This document shows, piece by piece, positions 1 to 12,745 of a DNA stretch of 64,000 nucleotides. A model generated the notes under the pieces. That model saw nothing but the letters and a program-made list of their open reading frames with translations, searched no databases and had not been told where the DNA came from. Origin of the DNA: Uloborus plumipes (lineage: Eukaryota > Arthropoda > Arachnida > Araneae > Uloboridae); NCBI GenBank assembly GCA_038373865.1, contig JAXGGA010000494.1, forward strand, positions 124,001 through 188,000, written 5' to 3'. Each line of letters begins with the position of its first letter. Within the stretch, counting starts at the first letter, position 1. The translations under genes and the position numbers were made by a program.

Positions 1-702
1 AAAAGGGGTGATAGGTTTAGGATGCGCACTACCCGATGCCTTCAGCTTTTGTTCGCTTTCTACTTCCTCGTTGCTTTTCCCCCTATTTCGAGAAAGTCCG
101 AAGAGACTTCGCGCGTACGTAGATACAGCGGAGGTCACACGAAAAAATTTTAGACAGTGAGTGTTATTCTGTTTAGCAAACAAATACACATTTTAAAAAC
201 ATTAGGATGAACGACATTTATAATGAACGGCAGTAACGTAAATTGCAATGAGCTTTATGGCAAATTAAAGATACGGTAGAACTTAGGAAGAATTATTACA
301 GCGGTAAAATAAAGTAGTAAACTCGTATGATTACAAAAAAAAAATATTATTATGTTATAAAAATTATTATGTTATAATATTGAAAAAACTGTACAGTTTT
401 TCTCCCCTTAAAGATATTGAACATTGATTTTTTATTTGTTTTAGGCCAACTTCTTGAAGTTAAGTAGTTCAGTTTATTCTATATCTACTCAATTATAATC
501 AACATTTTTGTTGATGGCTCATAAAAATATTTTGTACATATTCTGTCCCTACTGGTACGTCTAGTGTTTTGAAAAAGTAGGATACTAAGCATTTGCCATC
601 ACTAGAAGCGACTATTATATCTGTCATGCCAAGACAGGCCCGTCATTTGGGGATCAGGGCAAGTGGTCAACTGCCTCCTCCCCTTAGTTTTCGGAAAGTT
701 TC

Positions 703-743
<41 letters not shown>

Positions 744-1095
744 ATATAAGTTGGCTTGGCTTTTGCTGTTTTTTGGAAAATGTACATTTTTTTTTTCTTT
801 TTGCCCCAATGGGAAAATTTGAAATACCGGGAATTTGTCAGTAAAAAGAGGGTTAATAACAGGGAAATACGAACTTACACAATAGTTAATGTTAAACCTT
901 TTCCCCTTAATATTCATGAAGAAAAATAAGAAATGGTAAAAAATGTATTTCTTATTCATATGATAGAAAAAAAGTTGATATTAAAGTCAAGGTTGTAAAA
1001 ACTCAACCTTTAGACTTCATCTCTCAAACCTCCCCCCCCCCCCCTTATAAGGCTGTCCCGTATTTACAGTTCTTAAATCTGGCAACCCTGGTCCC
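1..1095. other. Unassigned AT-rich flank with a T tract
   Basis: No gene or complete element was recognised here. The stretch contains a run of about 38 T at 704-741, which makes spurious poly-Phe and poly-Lys reading frames on both strands, and a C run near 1031-1044. No splice-framed coding signal was seen. Confidence 0.5.
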
Positions 1096-1206
1096 GACCG
1101 AGCGCCAAGTGACTTTCATCTACTCCTTGAACTGAAACACAGAGGCTTGGGGATTGAAAAGGAATCGTGCTTCCAAAACGACATGGAACTCAAAAACACC
1201 GTCTGA
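1096..1206 (+). pseudogene. Mariner-type transposase C-terminal fragment
   Basis: One open frame reads DRAPSDFHLLLELKHRGLGI and continues to a stop at 1204-1206. The APSDFHL block followed by a Leu-rich LK segment is the C-terminal signature of mariner-family (DDE/D) transposases, where the last catalytic Asp lies in the sequence DxAPSD. Nothing of the rest of the roughly 350-residue enzyme is recognisable upstream, so this is a relic. A second relic of the same region lies at 9517-9579. Confidence 0.7.
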
Positions 1207-2340
1207 TAATTCTTAAATCAAATTTCGCATGTTGAGCCAGACATCAGACGTTATACCTTGAACACACTTTATTGACGACACAAGACATGGACTTACACAG
1301 CACAGAACACATACAAAACGAAAGCAAAACAGATCAGCCACTCGGCAGAGGCGCATGCGCCTTTATAAGCATTGCCCATTCTTTACGGTTGCAGTTAAGT
1401 TTCAACACCGTCCTAACTCACTTCTAATCATTGGCGGCGACATTTTACGTGGTATGGCGACATATTACGTGGTTTAATGGTATTTTAAAGCTTGTTCACA
1501 TATATAACAAATGCATCAATCGTCAAAGTGACTATGTAGGGAAGAAACCTACATTTTACATTACTTTTCGTAATAAAATATTTTTTGTTTTTTCTTCTAT
1601 TTCATTTTCATAGCCTATCGGAGGTTGAAAAAAAACAACCCTCGTAAGACTGAATCAAAAGGAAATGAATGCGAAACGCAAATGTTTGTTCCAGGGCAGT
1701 GGAGCCCGTAAGAAAATTATCCTTTTGGCACTAGAATTGAACGACATATTTTGAACAATTTTAGCGCCTTCGACTCCAATTACGACTCCGCAAAAATTCC
1801 AGAAATGCAGACTCGAAAGAAATGACTGACGCATACCCTTTTAATCTTAGAGCCTTTGATTTTTCAACTCCGACGTTTTTGATTAAACAGTACCTTTCTA
1901 ACAATTTTGTTAAATTTACGTGAAAAATGTAATTTTTTGGAATCTTTGTTTCCGTACATATTTAACAATCAATAATTTATTTTCAAACATTAAAAATTTT
2001 GCTCACTTTTTTGGAAAATTTGAAAAATTTCAGAAAATTTCAATTTTTTAAAAACCCTACGGCTTTTTTGTTTTTGCACTAATTTTAAAATTTCTTTTTG
2101 CTAAATGATCACAAGAATTACCTCTAAAAATCTGTGCATTCATTTTCTTACATATTTATTTGAAAATATTTTGTGATCTTTTATGTAAAAAATTCTTAGA
2201 AAATTTTGTTTTTCGAGGTTTAACAAGCTCTAAAAATTTTAGTATTTTATGAAATGCTTGTTCAATGCACAGTTTTGTTAAATATATTATCCTGAGTGCA
2301 AAAAATATTGCTTTTAAGTTGTTACTTTAATAGAAAAATT
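1207..2340. other. Unassigned AT-rich sequence
   Basis: Nothing recognisable as a gene was seen. The sequence contains short (GACTCC)-like stretches near 1765-1800 and AT-rich runs. Confidence 0.4.
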
Positions 2341-2346
2341 CCTTAG

Positions 2347-4703
2347 GGCAATTCCAGGCAACATGGGAACTCGGTGTTAAAAAAAAATGTTGAAAAATTG
2401 TTTTAATTTTTTTTGTACGTTCTCTATATTGATTGAAGTTTACAAATTAGAATAAGGTAACTTCAGTCGAATCATTTTCTTTTTGTAAGAGAACTTGTTA
2501 TATGAGCTCACAATCTTGTGAAAGTCTCTCTCTGCTAGACACAATTTTAAACGAGCATATTTTATTGGTTTAGAATGTTTCCACAATTTAATTGCATTTT
2601 TTCCTGACAGATTTATTCGATAAGAAAACAATTATTAATAGTACATTTTGAAATTTATTCTTAAAATAATTTTTTAAGTAGTTTTTAAACCATTAAATTT
2701 TGTGTAACGTGAGTCACGAAAACTTAATTTTTTTAATATTTCCAAATTTTATAGCTTATAAATGAAATTTTTTTTCCTGTTTCTCCTACTCATGTATATT
2801 ACAATAAAGAAATTATCGGCCAATTTAGAGTTTTTTGCTTTTTTATTCAAAAAATAAGGATGTTTATTTTGTAACGTGAGTCACGCGAAAAGTGAGTTAC
2901 AGCCAATATAAGCTAATATTCACTTCTTAAAAGTATTTAATGTGCCCTAATGGTATTTTAGGGTCTAAAGGGAGGGTTAACACTTGTACACACCTATATA
3001 TAATTAAAAATACTCATAAAATTAAATATAAATAGCGTAATTTTAATTCTTTTAGTGTTTTATAATCTTTCAATTAGTGCACTGGGTCCCTGTTTTGGCC
3101 CTTATCTTTCCAATGTGTAGCATGTGTTTATGCATGCACATATTTTTCTTCCGTACCTAAGAAAGGTTTTTCATTCCAGTAAAAGAATTTTTTAAAATAT
3201 TTAACGAGTAACCACAGTATGACAGAAAAGGTGCCGAGAAAAATTAAAGCAAGAAGGGAAGTCTATTGCATGTAAACAGAAACATTGTCTCTGGATGAAA
3301 GAATGTCTAACGAGAAAAGTCGAAAAGCTAAGGATATTGCCTCTAGCAATTCAATATAAGCTGAAAAATAAACATATGAAACTGTCAAAGGAAATTTTGG
3401 CTAAATTCAAATCGCTTCAACAAGTACACAAATATGTAAATACACTAAGGAAGACTCGCCAAAACAAGGAGAAATTCCGTTAATTCACCTCACAGTTAAA
3501 CTGTAGTCATAAGTGAGTTACTCAATACTCATCCGTAAATGTAATATGCATTTGAAAAGAAGATTTCAATGTCCACTGAACTCATGCTGAAAAAATTATT
3601 TATCACAAGAAAATCTAAACAAAAATGATTTAAAAAATTAGCTTGAGTGAGAGAATTTTTTTTATACATATAAAATTGGAACATAAGAGAAATTTTAAAA
3701 AGCAAGGTCAACATCTCACTTGTTCTCTTTTGAGATGCTTAAAATTTAATAATTCATCAGTAGTCGTGGATGAGAAAAGTAAGTTCTTAGAAGAGCCTAC
3801 TTCTGACAGCAGTCAACTAATTTTACAGCCATTATGCAACATTAAATGTTATGATTGGTATCAGATGAAATGTAATGGTGTGTTATATTCTGTAAAAGTT
3901 TCCAGATGTATAAATTGAGAATTTGAAATCAGTACAATGCAGCCACAGAGAAAATATGGGAAGTAGTATAAAAAACGACAAACATATGTTTTGGAAAATT
4001 GAATTGATGAATCCACTCTGTGACCGTTCAGAGGGGTTAGATGGCAGCTGTTAAGAAGAATTTTAACCCTGGGTCTATGGGACAAAAAATTCGTGCTGCG
4101 AAAAATTGGCCGTTAAGAGGGGTGGCCGCTTTGTAAAAGTGACCGCTCGGAGAGGTTTTACTGTATTTAAAACTGATTAACTAAAGAAAACAAGCCATTA
4201 AGCATTAATTTTAATTTAATTTAGGTGAAATCTCTACACAAAATTTTCAAAATAAGATGTAAAGTAAAGGACTAAAACGGAGATGTAACGTGAGTCACGA
4301 AACTATGTAACGTGAGTCACACTCAAAATATTGAATAACTTAATTAGTGACTGCAAAATGAACTTAATTTTCGTACATATCACAACTTAGAAACATATTT
4401 TGTGCCATGAAAAGCAGTTTTTAAATTTTATTATTCTGAAAGAGCAGGAATCTTAGGTTTTTAATTACCCAAAAAACTTGAGTTCCTTTTTTTTTGTAAC
4501 GTGAGTCACGCTGTTAAATTCAGGTTGAAACACCATTTATTTCTGTTGAAATTTAAAAGGCTGACATCCACAGATTCTCACTGCATAGCAGATGACTGTC
4601 AACAGCTTTATTTAAATCAGGCATGGTATTTCTTTAATATATATAACATTTACTTTTGTAAAATCACGTCAAATTGTAACGTGAGTCACGTGGAATTGCC
4701 CCT
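2347..4703. mobile_element. TA/TTA-flanked element with six CGTGAGTCACG motifs
   Basis: The left end reads TTAGGGCAATTCCA and the right end reads TGGAATTGCCCCTTA, so both termini are inverted copies of GGGCAATTCCA followed outward by TTA. Inside, the 16-mer TGTAACGTGAGTCACG or a near-exact form occurs at 2703, 2870, 4284, 4305, 4495 and 4675; the last copy abuts the right terminus. The core CGTGAGTCACG is palindromic apart from its centre and contains TGAGTCA, the AP-1 (bZIP) consensus. Two short open frames (3295-3483 and 3643-3918, + strand) may be remains of an element protein: the second has a YDWYQMKCNGVLYSVKV stretch and then, past a stop, EFEISTMQ. I recognise no known transposase domain. 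A diverged fragment of the same family lies at 34240-34470. Confidence 0.55.
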
Positions 4704-5111
4704 TAGCATTTCCAGTAACACAGAAACACTAAAAACCGATCATCAAGATAAAGCACTTTGAAGTTTTGCTTTTCCATTAGAACACATAGCATGCAAGCGT
4801 TAAAGTCAGTGATAACTTTTTAAATAATTTAGCTAGAGCAATGCTACTTTTTCCGAGTGTTTTAAATAACTTTTACTTTTGAAATAAGCAATAAAAATTT
4901 TTTTGGTTCTTTGGTCATTTTTGAGGTACTGTGACCCCTTAAGCTGTTTTAAGAACTCCTATTATGATTCCTCGACTCTGACTCTGACTCCACAGCCATG
5001 GTAGAAATGCAAGGTCAGAAAAAAATGGCCAACCCCTACCCCTAGAATTTTATTGCCTTTGTCTCCCAGCTGTACTTCGATTCCTTTACCTCATTTTCAA
5101 TTCAACTCCGA

Positions 5112-5119
5112 CTCTACAG
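5112..5119. repeat. 8-bp target-site duplication (left)
   Basis: CTCTACAG directly precedes the foldback that starts at 5120 and recurs exactly at 7545-7552. It has central TA, as in Buster-type hAT duplications. Confidence 0.85.
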
Positions 5120-7544
5120 TAGGGTGTATCGAAAAAAACTTTTTTTCGAAATTCAATTTACTAAGTTGATAAAAAGTTGCCCCTACCTACCCACATATTC
5201 CACAAAAAATTTCAGTCTAATCAGAAATTGTTTAGGTGTTCCGCACAAGGCCTGAAGTTTGTGAATTTCTTCAAAAATATTAGTTTTTTCTAATTTTTTT
5301 TAAATATTAAGAATAAATGTTAAAAATAATTCAAGTTGAAAAATGTACACAACAAAGTCGGGGGACAAAATTGGGTTTGAAAAAAAGTATATTAAACAAC
5401 ATTTAGATCTCCCACATTTATTCTAAACTTACGTAATTTTCACCAAAACTAGCATTTTACAAGGCCATGCGGCATGGTTAGAAACTTGTTTATGAATGTG
5501 GAATCTAACTGAATTAACACTTGAAACTGCGAATCATTTGTGATTTATGTGGAGTAAAAAGTAAAATAATATAAACTATAAACAGAATCTAAACACCTCG
5601 TCACACAGTGCCCGCGTTCTATCGGGGCCCCCGTGATGATAAACGAACTACAGCTCCGCTAGTGTAGCTGCTACAGGATTGTAGAAGAAAATGTATCTTT
5701 GGTTGAGGAAACAGACTCGAAATATTTCGGACATGGTGCTCCAGTAAATGGCCCAGGGAAAGAAATTGTAGCCTTTATAGCTTCAGTTTCATGATTTATG
5801 GGAAAAAAAAGTTCTATTGATAAAGAACATAAAAGTTATCGGTGGTGATGGCACATCAGTTAACACTGGGAAATCGAATGGTGCTATTAGACTTTCAGAA
5901 AAGTCTTTTAAACCCTCACTATAAGCCGTGGTATGTTTTCTTCATTTAATGAATTACCACTTAGAAAGTTAACGGTGGCTCTTTATAGGCCGACTACTGG
6001 ACAAATTTCTTTTAGTTGACCTATTGGAGAATTCTTACAAGATTGCTGAAATCTAACAGTCATGAACTTTAAGAAAACAGAACGTGTTTTACCAGAAGTT
6101 GTTGTCAAATAATTGAGTCAAAAAAACTTATGGGATTTGTCTAAAGCTGTGATGTCTGGCAAATGTTCTCAAAATTTAGCAAAAAGGAACCCTGCAAGCT
6201 TTTCCCAAGCAAGATGGCTCACGATGGCAAACAGTTTTGAGGCTATACATCGCAACTAGTGATCCAAGTTCAGAGTTAAGTAAACTTTCAGAATTTATAG
6301 TAAAGGTTTATGCTCTCGGCACTTTTACAATTGAATCTCAGCATAAAATTATTCATTCATATAAGCATTTTTTAAGATCATAGATTGCAGCAAGTATTTG
6401 AATACAAATCTCCGCAGAATGTTATCCATTCCACATTGTACAGAAGTAATCTTGCATGGGAAAAGTTTGCAGGGTTCCTTTCTGCTAAATTTTGATAACA
6501 TTTGCCAGACATCACAGCTTTAGACAAATCCCATAAGTTTTTTTGACTCAATTATTTGACAACAACTTCTGGTAAAACGCGTTCTGTTTTCTTAAAGTTC
6601 ATGACTGGTAGATCTCACCAATATTGTAAGAATTCTCCAATAGGTCAACTAAAAGAATTTTGTACAGTAGTCGGCCTATCAAGATCCACCGTTAACTTTC
6701 TAAGTGGTAATTCATTAAATGAAGAAAACATATCACGGCTTGTGGTGAGGTTTCTAAAGACTTTTCTGAAAGTTTAATAGCACCATTCGATTTTCCAGTG
6801 TTAACTGATGTGCCATCACAACCGATAGCTTTTATGTTCTTTATCAAAAGAACTTTTTTTTCCCATAAATCATGAAACGGAATCTACAAACGCTACAATT
6901 TCTTTCCTTAGGCCATTTACTGGAGCACCATGTCCGAAATATTTCGAGTCTGTTTCCTCAAGCAAAGATATATGTTCTTCTACAATCCTGTAGCAGCTAC
7001 ACTAGCGGAGCTGTATTTCGTTTATCATCACGGGGGCCCCGATAGAACGCGGGCACTGTGTGACGAGGGGCTTAGATTCTGTTTGTAGTTTATATTATTT
7101 TACTTTTTACTCCACATAAATCACAGATGATTCCCAGTTTCAAGTGTTAATTCAGTTAGCTTCCACATTCATAAACAAGTTTCTAACCAAGCCGCATGGC
7201 CTTCTAAAATGCTAGTTTTGGTGAAAATTACGTAAGTTTAGAATAAATGTGGGAGATCTAAATGTTGTTTAATATACTTTTTTTCAAACCCAATTTTGTC
7301 CCCCGACTTTGTTGTGTACATTTTTCAACTTGAATTATTTTTAACATTTATTCTTAATATTTAAAAAAAATTAGAAAAAACTAATATTTTTGAAGAAATT
7401 CACAAACTTCAGGCCTTGTGCGGAACACCTAAACAATTTCTGATTAGACTGAAATTTTTTGTGGAATATGTGGGTAGGTAGGGGCAACTTTTTATCAACT
7501 TAGTAAATTGAATTTCGAAAAAAAGTTTTTTTCGATACACCCTA
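5120..7544. mobile_element. hAT-like foldback element, copy 1
   Basis: The element starts TAGGGTGTATCGAAAAAAAC and ends in the inverse of this. Exact 8-bp duplications (CTCTACAG) flank it. The two arms are inverted copies of each other for about 1.1 kb each, diverged by scattered changes and small indels, around a roughly 230-bp single-copy centre near 6230-6440. The left arm carries decayed + strand protein fragments such as KYFGHGAPVNGPG and SGKCSQNLA; the right arm carries the same sequence inverted. 8-bp duplications and the TA-centred target place it with hAT-type transposons. Similarity of the fragments to an arthropod transposase is recalled, not searched. No intact transposase remains, so it is non-autonomous. 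It is inserted in a CTCCGACTCTACAGCCCTGG-type repeat. Confidence 0.85.
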
Positions 7545-7552
7545 CTCTACAG
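7545..7552. repeat. 8-bp target-site duplication (right)
   Basis: CTCTACAG, an exact copy of 5112-5119, follows the terminal CACCCTA of the foldback. Confidence 0.85.
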
Positions 7553-7685
7553 CCCTGGTATCTACTGTGAAATAACGATCATTGAGATGATTTGTTTTTA
7601 TATTCAGTCTAAAAACTAAGTTTATTTATTTTACTTTTGGCAACGGGAAATGAGAGGAAGCTTGAAATGCACATTTTCTCTACTA

Positions 7686-7859
7686 CAGTCGACGCTCGTT
7701 ATAACGACCACTCGTTGTAAAGACTATCCCAATATAACGACCGGTGAGAAAAATCCCAACTTTATCCCAATATACTCTACGTTCTATCTCTTATAGCGAC
7801 CCCTCGTTATAAAGACCTTTTTGTGGAACGTAGATGGTCGTTATATCGAGCGTCAACTG
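7686..7859. mobile_element. Pogo/Tigger-like MITE
   Basis: A 174-bp element with inverted ends beginning CAGTCGACGCTCGTTATAAC, flanked by TA on both sides (7684-7685 and 7860-7861). The interior repeats CTCGTTATAA-type phrases. The TA duplication and this terminus are typical of pogo/Tigger non-autonomous elements. It has no coding capacity. Confidence 0.75.
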
Positions 7860-7861
7860 TA

Positions 7862-9300
7862 ATAACAAAGCAGAAGGTGGGTCTGTCTGTAACAAGCGCA
7901 GGGCCAAAACCGTTCCGTCGATTTTCATAAAATTTAGCACAAAATTAGTTTGTAGCATGAGCGTGTGAACCTCGTAGCTTTTTTTTTTTTTTTTTTCGAA
8001 AATTCTCCTTTGTTCTTCTTCTATTCTGGTTTTTAGCTCATTTTTCACATAAATTTTATAAAATGGGGGGGAGAAATATTTCATATACAATTTTCATGTC
8101 ATTCGGAAGCTTAAAATTTTCTGCTAAAATGCTAGCAGTTTGAAGTTTCTAAGAGCATTAAAAGAGCTGTAATAATTTATTTTTAGAGTCCCGGAATTCA
8201 AGGCTGACCTTGAGCAAACCAAACGATTCTAAATGATTAAACTTGAGAATTTTCTTAACGGAAATTAACTTTTGTTTTGTTACCACAATCATGTCTTTTA
8301 GTTCCTTTGATTGTTTCGTTTTTTATAATTTTTCCACTCATTTTTTTTACTTTATTTTACACCGTTTCAAACCATTCTATCTTATTGAAAATGAATTTAA
8401 ATCAAAATATTTTCACTGTTAAATAAAAGCAAAGGTATTCCAACTCAAAACCATGACCCTTTCCTTCAACCCGAAAAGAGGGAAACATTGTCAAGGTCAT
8501 AGCTTCACTTTTACGGAGGTACACTATATCTATGGCGAGCAATTTTCAAGTTATTATGAAATCAATAATACAGAATGTCATCCTTCCATGCCAATGTGTA
8601 AATTTAACTGTTCGCTTAGCGTGATGGTTGTGTTTGAAATCATTGCTTTCTCTGTCCATTTGTCCAGAGATAAAGTAAATACTTTTGTCTAAGCAAACAA
8701 TGAACTATTTGCTTCAGAAAAACATGTTAAACGTAAATCTGTACGCAAAGGATAGCTTTGCTCATTTTTAATCGCTTAACGGCTTTTCTATGGTCTCACA
8801 GTTCCGTGTAAAGAATTCTTTGTTTAACAGCAGCTCTCATTGGTTTCCGTAGAAACTTGTTAGTACAGAACCATCAGAGAGCTAAAAGCGTGACAGTAGA
8901 TCTATTAACTTTACGCGAAAAATCTTAAAATATTAAAACAAATCTTTAAACAACAGAGAAACTGAGTAGTATTCAAATAGTGCTAGAATGTATAATGTAA
9001 TAATATTCAAATGCTGTTACTTTTCCTTTCCAACTTTTATGTACAAAAGTTTCTGAAAAGTACATTTTACTTTGGAGCTATCGATTAGTTGCCTATGTTT
9101 AAGCTATAATGAACTTATTTTCAGTGGCCCAATGACGAATCGTTTTTAAGTTTATTTATTTTCTTTTTATCTGGTTGTGATTTTTCAAGCAGGTAATTTA
9201 ACTATTTTCACCTAACATTCTGCTAACTTTTGTTATTGTTTACCGTTAAATAAATAACCGTAGCTCATAAACTAAACACATTTTCTCTACTTTAAAGAAA
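7862..9300. other. Unassigned intergenic sequence
   Basis: No gene or complete element was recognised. A T run lies near 7980. The open frame at 8453-8692 has no recognised domain. Confidence 0.4.
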
Positions 9301-9318
9301 CTATAGCATGACATTTCG

Positions 9319-9322
<4 letters not shown>

Positions 9323-9370
<48 letters not shown>
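9323..9370. repeat. Poly(T) tract of about 48 nt
   Basis: An uninterrupted T run, the longest homopolymer in the window. It could be the tail of a minus-oriented retroposed sequence, but no such body was identified beside it. Confidence 0.9.
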
Positions 9371-9371
<1 letters not shown>

Positions 9372-9516
9372 TACAATATCGGGCGGCTATGATGGGTGAG
9401 TCACACACCGAAGTTAATTATTTTTTCCCATCTATTATTTATTTTTCCTGAGCAGTAGGTCCTCCACAGTCATGATACAAAATCACTCTTTTCTGTTGGG
9501 GATAGCTAGAATTTAC

Positions 9517-9579
9517 TCACATGATATTGCACCATCTGATTTCCCTTTGTTCCGATCGCTATTTCACTTTGAAGGCAAA
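9517..9579 (+). pseudogene. Mariner transposase C-terminal fragment
   Basis: The frame reads SHDIAPSDFPLFRSLFHFEG. The IAPSDFxLFRSL block is the mariner catalytic C-terminal signature. Immediately after it an A run breaks the frame. The rest, to about 9740, looks like a decayed C terminus and 3' end (DDVDYIID near 9690-9715). Confidence 0.7.
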
Positions 9580-9759
9580 AAAAAAAATTTAATGTGACTG
9601 ATTAGCTAAAAAGCAGTTCAAATACATTTTGCTTCAAACCCCGTTGATTTTTATCTATTCGTGTTTGAAATTTTGTACACTTGATGGCAAAAAGATGTTG
9701 ATGACGACGTTGATTACATCATTGATGGAAAATAAAACTTGGTAATAATTTATTTGTTT

Positions 9760-11425
9760 GAAAAGAAAGTCACCTTCCAATACATGCAAAAGTGCAATTC
9801 AGATCAAAATTTAGTCTTCGAAAAAACAGAAGAATGTAAAACTTAGTTGTTTTTATTCACCCTGGGTGCAGTTTTATAGGGTACGTGGAAACTCCTAAAT
9901 TGCTCATGACAAAAATAGCTGAGAAGGTGAAATTCATAAACAAATGTTTTAGGAACCTTCCCCATGACAAGTAAAACTAAGTAGTTGAAACCAGCTAGTT
10001 CGCATTTGTTGACCTGCCGAAGAGAAAAAAGACTACAAGATCACTAAACTTTCAAAATCAACTTTTTTCAGTGTCCTCTTCAAAACGATAATGGTATCCA
10101 CACAGTTACTTGGAAGCACACGGAACTTTTGGAATCTCTTCTCTTTGTTAAATAGTCCTCACTCACGCACAGTTTAGTTTAAGAAATTACCACAAATGTT
10201 GAAATAGAAGTGTTTTTTCATTTACCTATTGTTTGTGCCCGCATTTACCTTACTGCACGATAAAGATCAAGAGGTGGAAGTTTTTCTAGTCACTAGTAAC
10301 GAGAAATAAATTTTTTCGTAACCATGGGCGCCTGTAGAGGTGCACTTACACCCCCCCCCCCACCACCTCCCGGCTTTTTATTAAAAAAAATTTTTTTTGC
10401 TAATTTTATTAATAAACATTTTTTTTTTCTTTTTTTTTTCGTAATTTTTTTTTTTTTAGTTCGGGTGCACCCCCCTACGTATGTTTCTGATGGCTACCCA
10501 TGGTCTTCGCCACATATTTTGAAACCTAAAATAGTAACTAAACAGTAAAAACTTTTAGAACTGTTGCTTAACCGTAAAAAATATAGTTTTAAATGAAGGT
10601 TAGATAACTAATTAAAGAATGGGTAAATGATACGATGAGACAATGGGGTTTGGAGAAAGTGTCAACCTGATGGCAAAAGATACTAATATTTTTAGTCTCC
10701 ATTTATCTTTATTTAGTCGCGTGTAGCAAGTGTAAACCGCTAATCTTGGTCTTTATTCAACGAACCCAAAATTATATTGCGAACAAAAGCTGTGAACAGT
10801 CTAGGTCTGCAGTTCAGTTAAAGCACTCAGAGACTATTTTTGCCCTTATTTTGAGCTCAAAACCAGAGCAAAACTGCTGCCTTTGGATGCTATAACTGAT
10901 GGATTTGGTATTAACTTACAGTTGTGCCTTTAGTCCAGCTATGGGGTGGTTATTTGTAGATCTTGCTAACTAGATTTCAGTTTTGATTCATTTCAACTCG
11001 TAAAAGTCATCTTATGAAGCTTAGTATGCTTTTGGTTTCGGACTTCTAAAACAACCAGTTATTTACAGATTTCATCCTAAACTCAGTTCTTTTTTTTTCA
11101 AGATGTGTACCAAACGCTGTCCAAGCTGTGTACCAAAAATAATTTCTTCCGTTTAATTTTCAGTTCTACTTTTATGTGCCATGGTTATAATGAAAATCTC
11201 AAACAGTCCAATTCCCCCATTTATGCAAATAATTCAATCCTACATTCACTCCATCGACATCTAATTAATATCATTTCGTGTATTTTATTAAATATGTAAA
11301 CTGCTCTTAAAAAATAAAATTTTAAAAGAAAAAGGAGTATAGGTCCCCCCCCCCCCCCCCCCAATAGAAATCTTAACTTACTGCTTACGCTCGTCGTTAA
11401 TTCTCTCTTTCAAATGGATCCCAGT
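9760..11425. other. Unassigned sequence with C-rich and T-rich insertions
   Basis: No gene was recognised. Around 10322-10505 a segment bounded by CCATGGG-like ends holds C and T runs and may be a degenerate MITE. A C run lies at 11344-11362. Confidence 0.4.
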
Positions 11426-11430
11426 TAACA

Positions 11431-11579
11431 GTCTCGATAACTCGAAGTCCCAAGGGACCGGCTAAAAGCTTCGAGTTACTGGGAATTTGAGTTACAGGGA
11501 GTTCCCACAACCTGCTCAAGAGTTAAGGGACCCAATGAAAGCTTCCAGATGCAGGAATATTCGAGCTGTCGAGTTTCCA
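11431..11579. mobile_element. Tigger-like MITE fragment
   Basis: The segment begins ACAGTCTCGATAACTCGAAG and contains CCCAAGGGACCGGCTAAAAG, which recurs almost exactly at 62233-62252. The phrases 'ataactcgaagtccc' and 'gagttactggg' are typical of the same Tigger-derived family. Its right end runs directly into the next MITE at 11580. Confidence 0.6.
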
Positions 11580-11960
11580 CACTGTAAAAAATGAATGTTA
11601 CTTTTACAGTAATAGCTAATTTTACAGCAATTTTACAGTAATAAACTGTAAAACTACTAATTTTACAGTAGTAAATTCTAAAATTGCTTAATAGTAATAA
11701 ACTGTAAAATTGTTAGTTAGCAGTTTATTACTGCGCATTTTACAGTTTTAAACTGGAACCACTGCTGCCAGTATTACACTGTTGTTTTTACAGTATAATT
11801 CAGCTAATTTTATGGTAATAAACTGTAAAACTGTTAATTTTACAATACAAAACTGTAAAATTGCTCGTTTTACAGTTTATTACTGGGCTTTTACAGTTTT
11901 AAACTGAAACCTCTATTTTCATTATTATATTGTAAAAACAACACTTTATTTTTTTCAGTG
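11580..11960. mobile_element. CACTGTAAAAAATGAATG MITE, copy 1
   Basis: A 381-bp element whose termini are inverted (CACTGTAAAAAATG at left, inverse near 11940-11960). Its body is largely made of short inverted and direct phrases such as TTTTACAGTAATAAACTGTAA. It is the same family as 23339-23715. Confidence 0.7.
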
Positions 11961-12745
11961 CACTGTGCTTTAAATAAATATCAACTAAAGAATTATACCA
12001 GTATTTCTCACCAAACTTTTCATCCATTTTCATTTACTGTATTTTTGAGTACTAATTCAAACTTTTTTCCGTTACAAACGAAAAGGAATACTTTATTTGC
12101 AGTTTAATCGATCGTTTTCTCATTTCAGCGCAACAAAACAAAATCTGTTGTATTAATTTCTTCTACTGTTGTCTAATTGATCGAAAGTTTTCTTTACATC
12201 TTGATATTTATCTATTCAAGGGTATTTTTTTGTTTCATGAACTACATCATAAGTGCGTCAATGGCACGCACTGTCATGTTTATGCTCCATTAGCAAGCTG
12301 TTTACATACAAAAGTACATATGTTATGCAAATTATGCGAAAAGGGCGTACATTTATTTTTATTACGTTCTTCAACTGTGGAGCATGCAAAAATCGTATCA
12401 ATTCTTCAGCGAGAAATTAAAATTATGGTATAGTAGCTCAGATTGGGACACATTTTATCTAATTTCCTGATATCGATCAATTAATGTCAAAATATTTCCT
12501 GATTCTCTTTTGACATTTGCCTACATTGTTAAACAGGTTTCCGTTTTGCACTTATTATGGAAACAAAAAATACTTAAACTTTTACATTGTCCTGATGATG
12601 TGTGCTATTACCTAATGCCTGTTCGTGCACCTTGGGACAGAAAAATAGACAAAAATTCAATAATTGAATATATACAGAACTGTTTCTTCAGAAAAATACG
12701 GTTGTTTTAAAATGTTTCCAAGTGTTTGAAATAAGGTATTATATA

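Noticed and set aside
593..959. Open frames on both strands around 700
   Set aside because: They are poly-Phe and poly-Lys products of a T tract.
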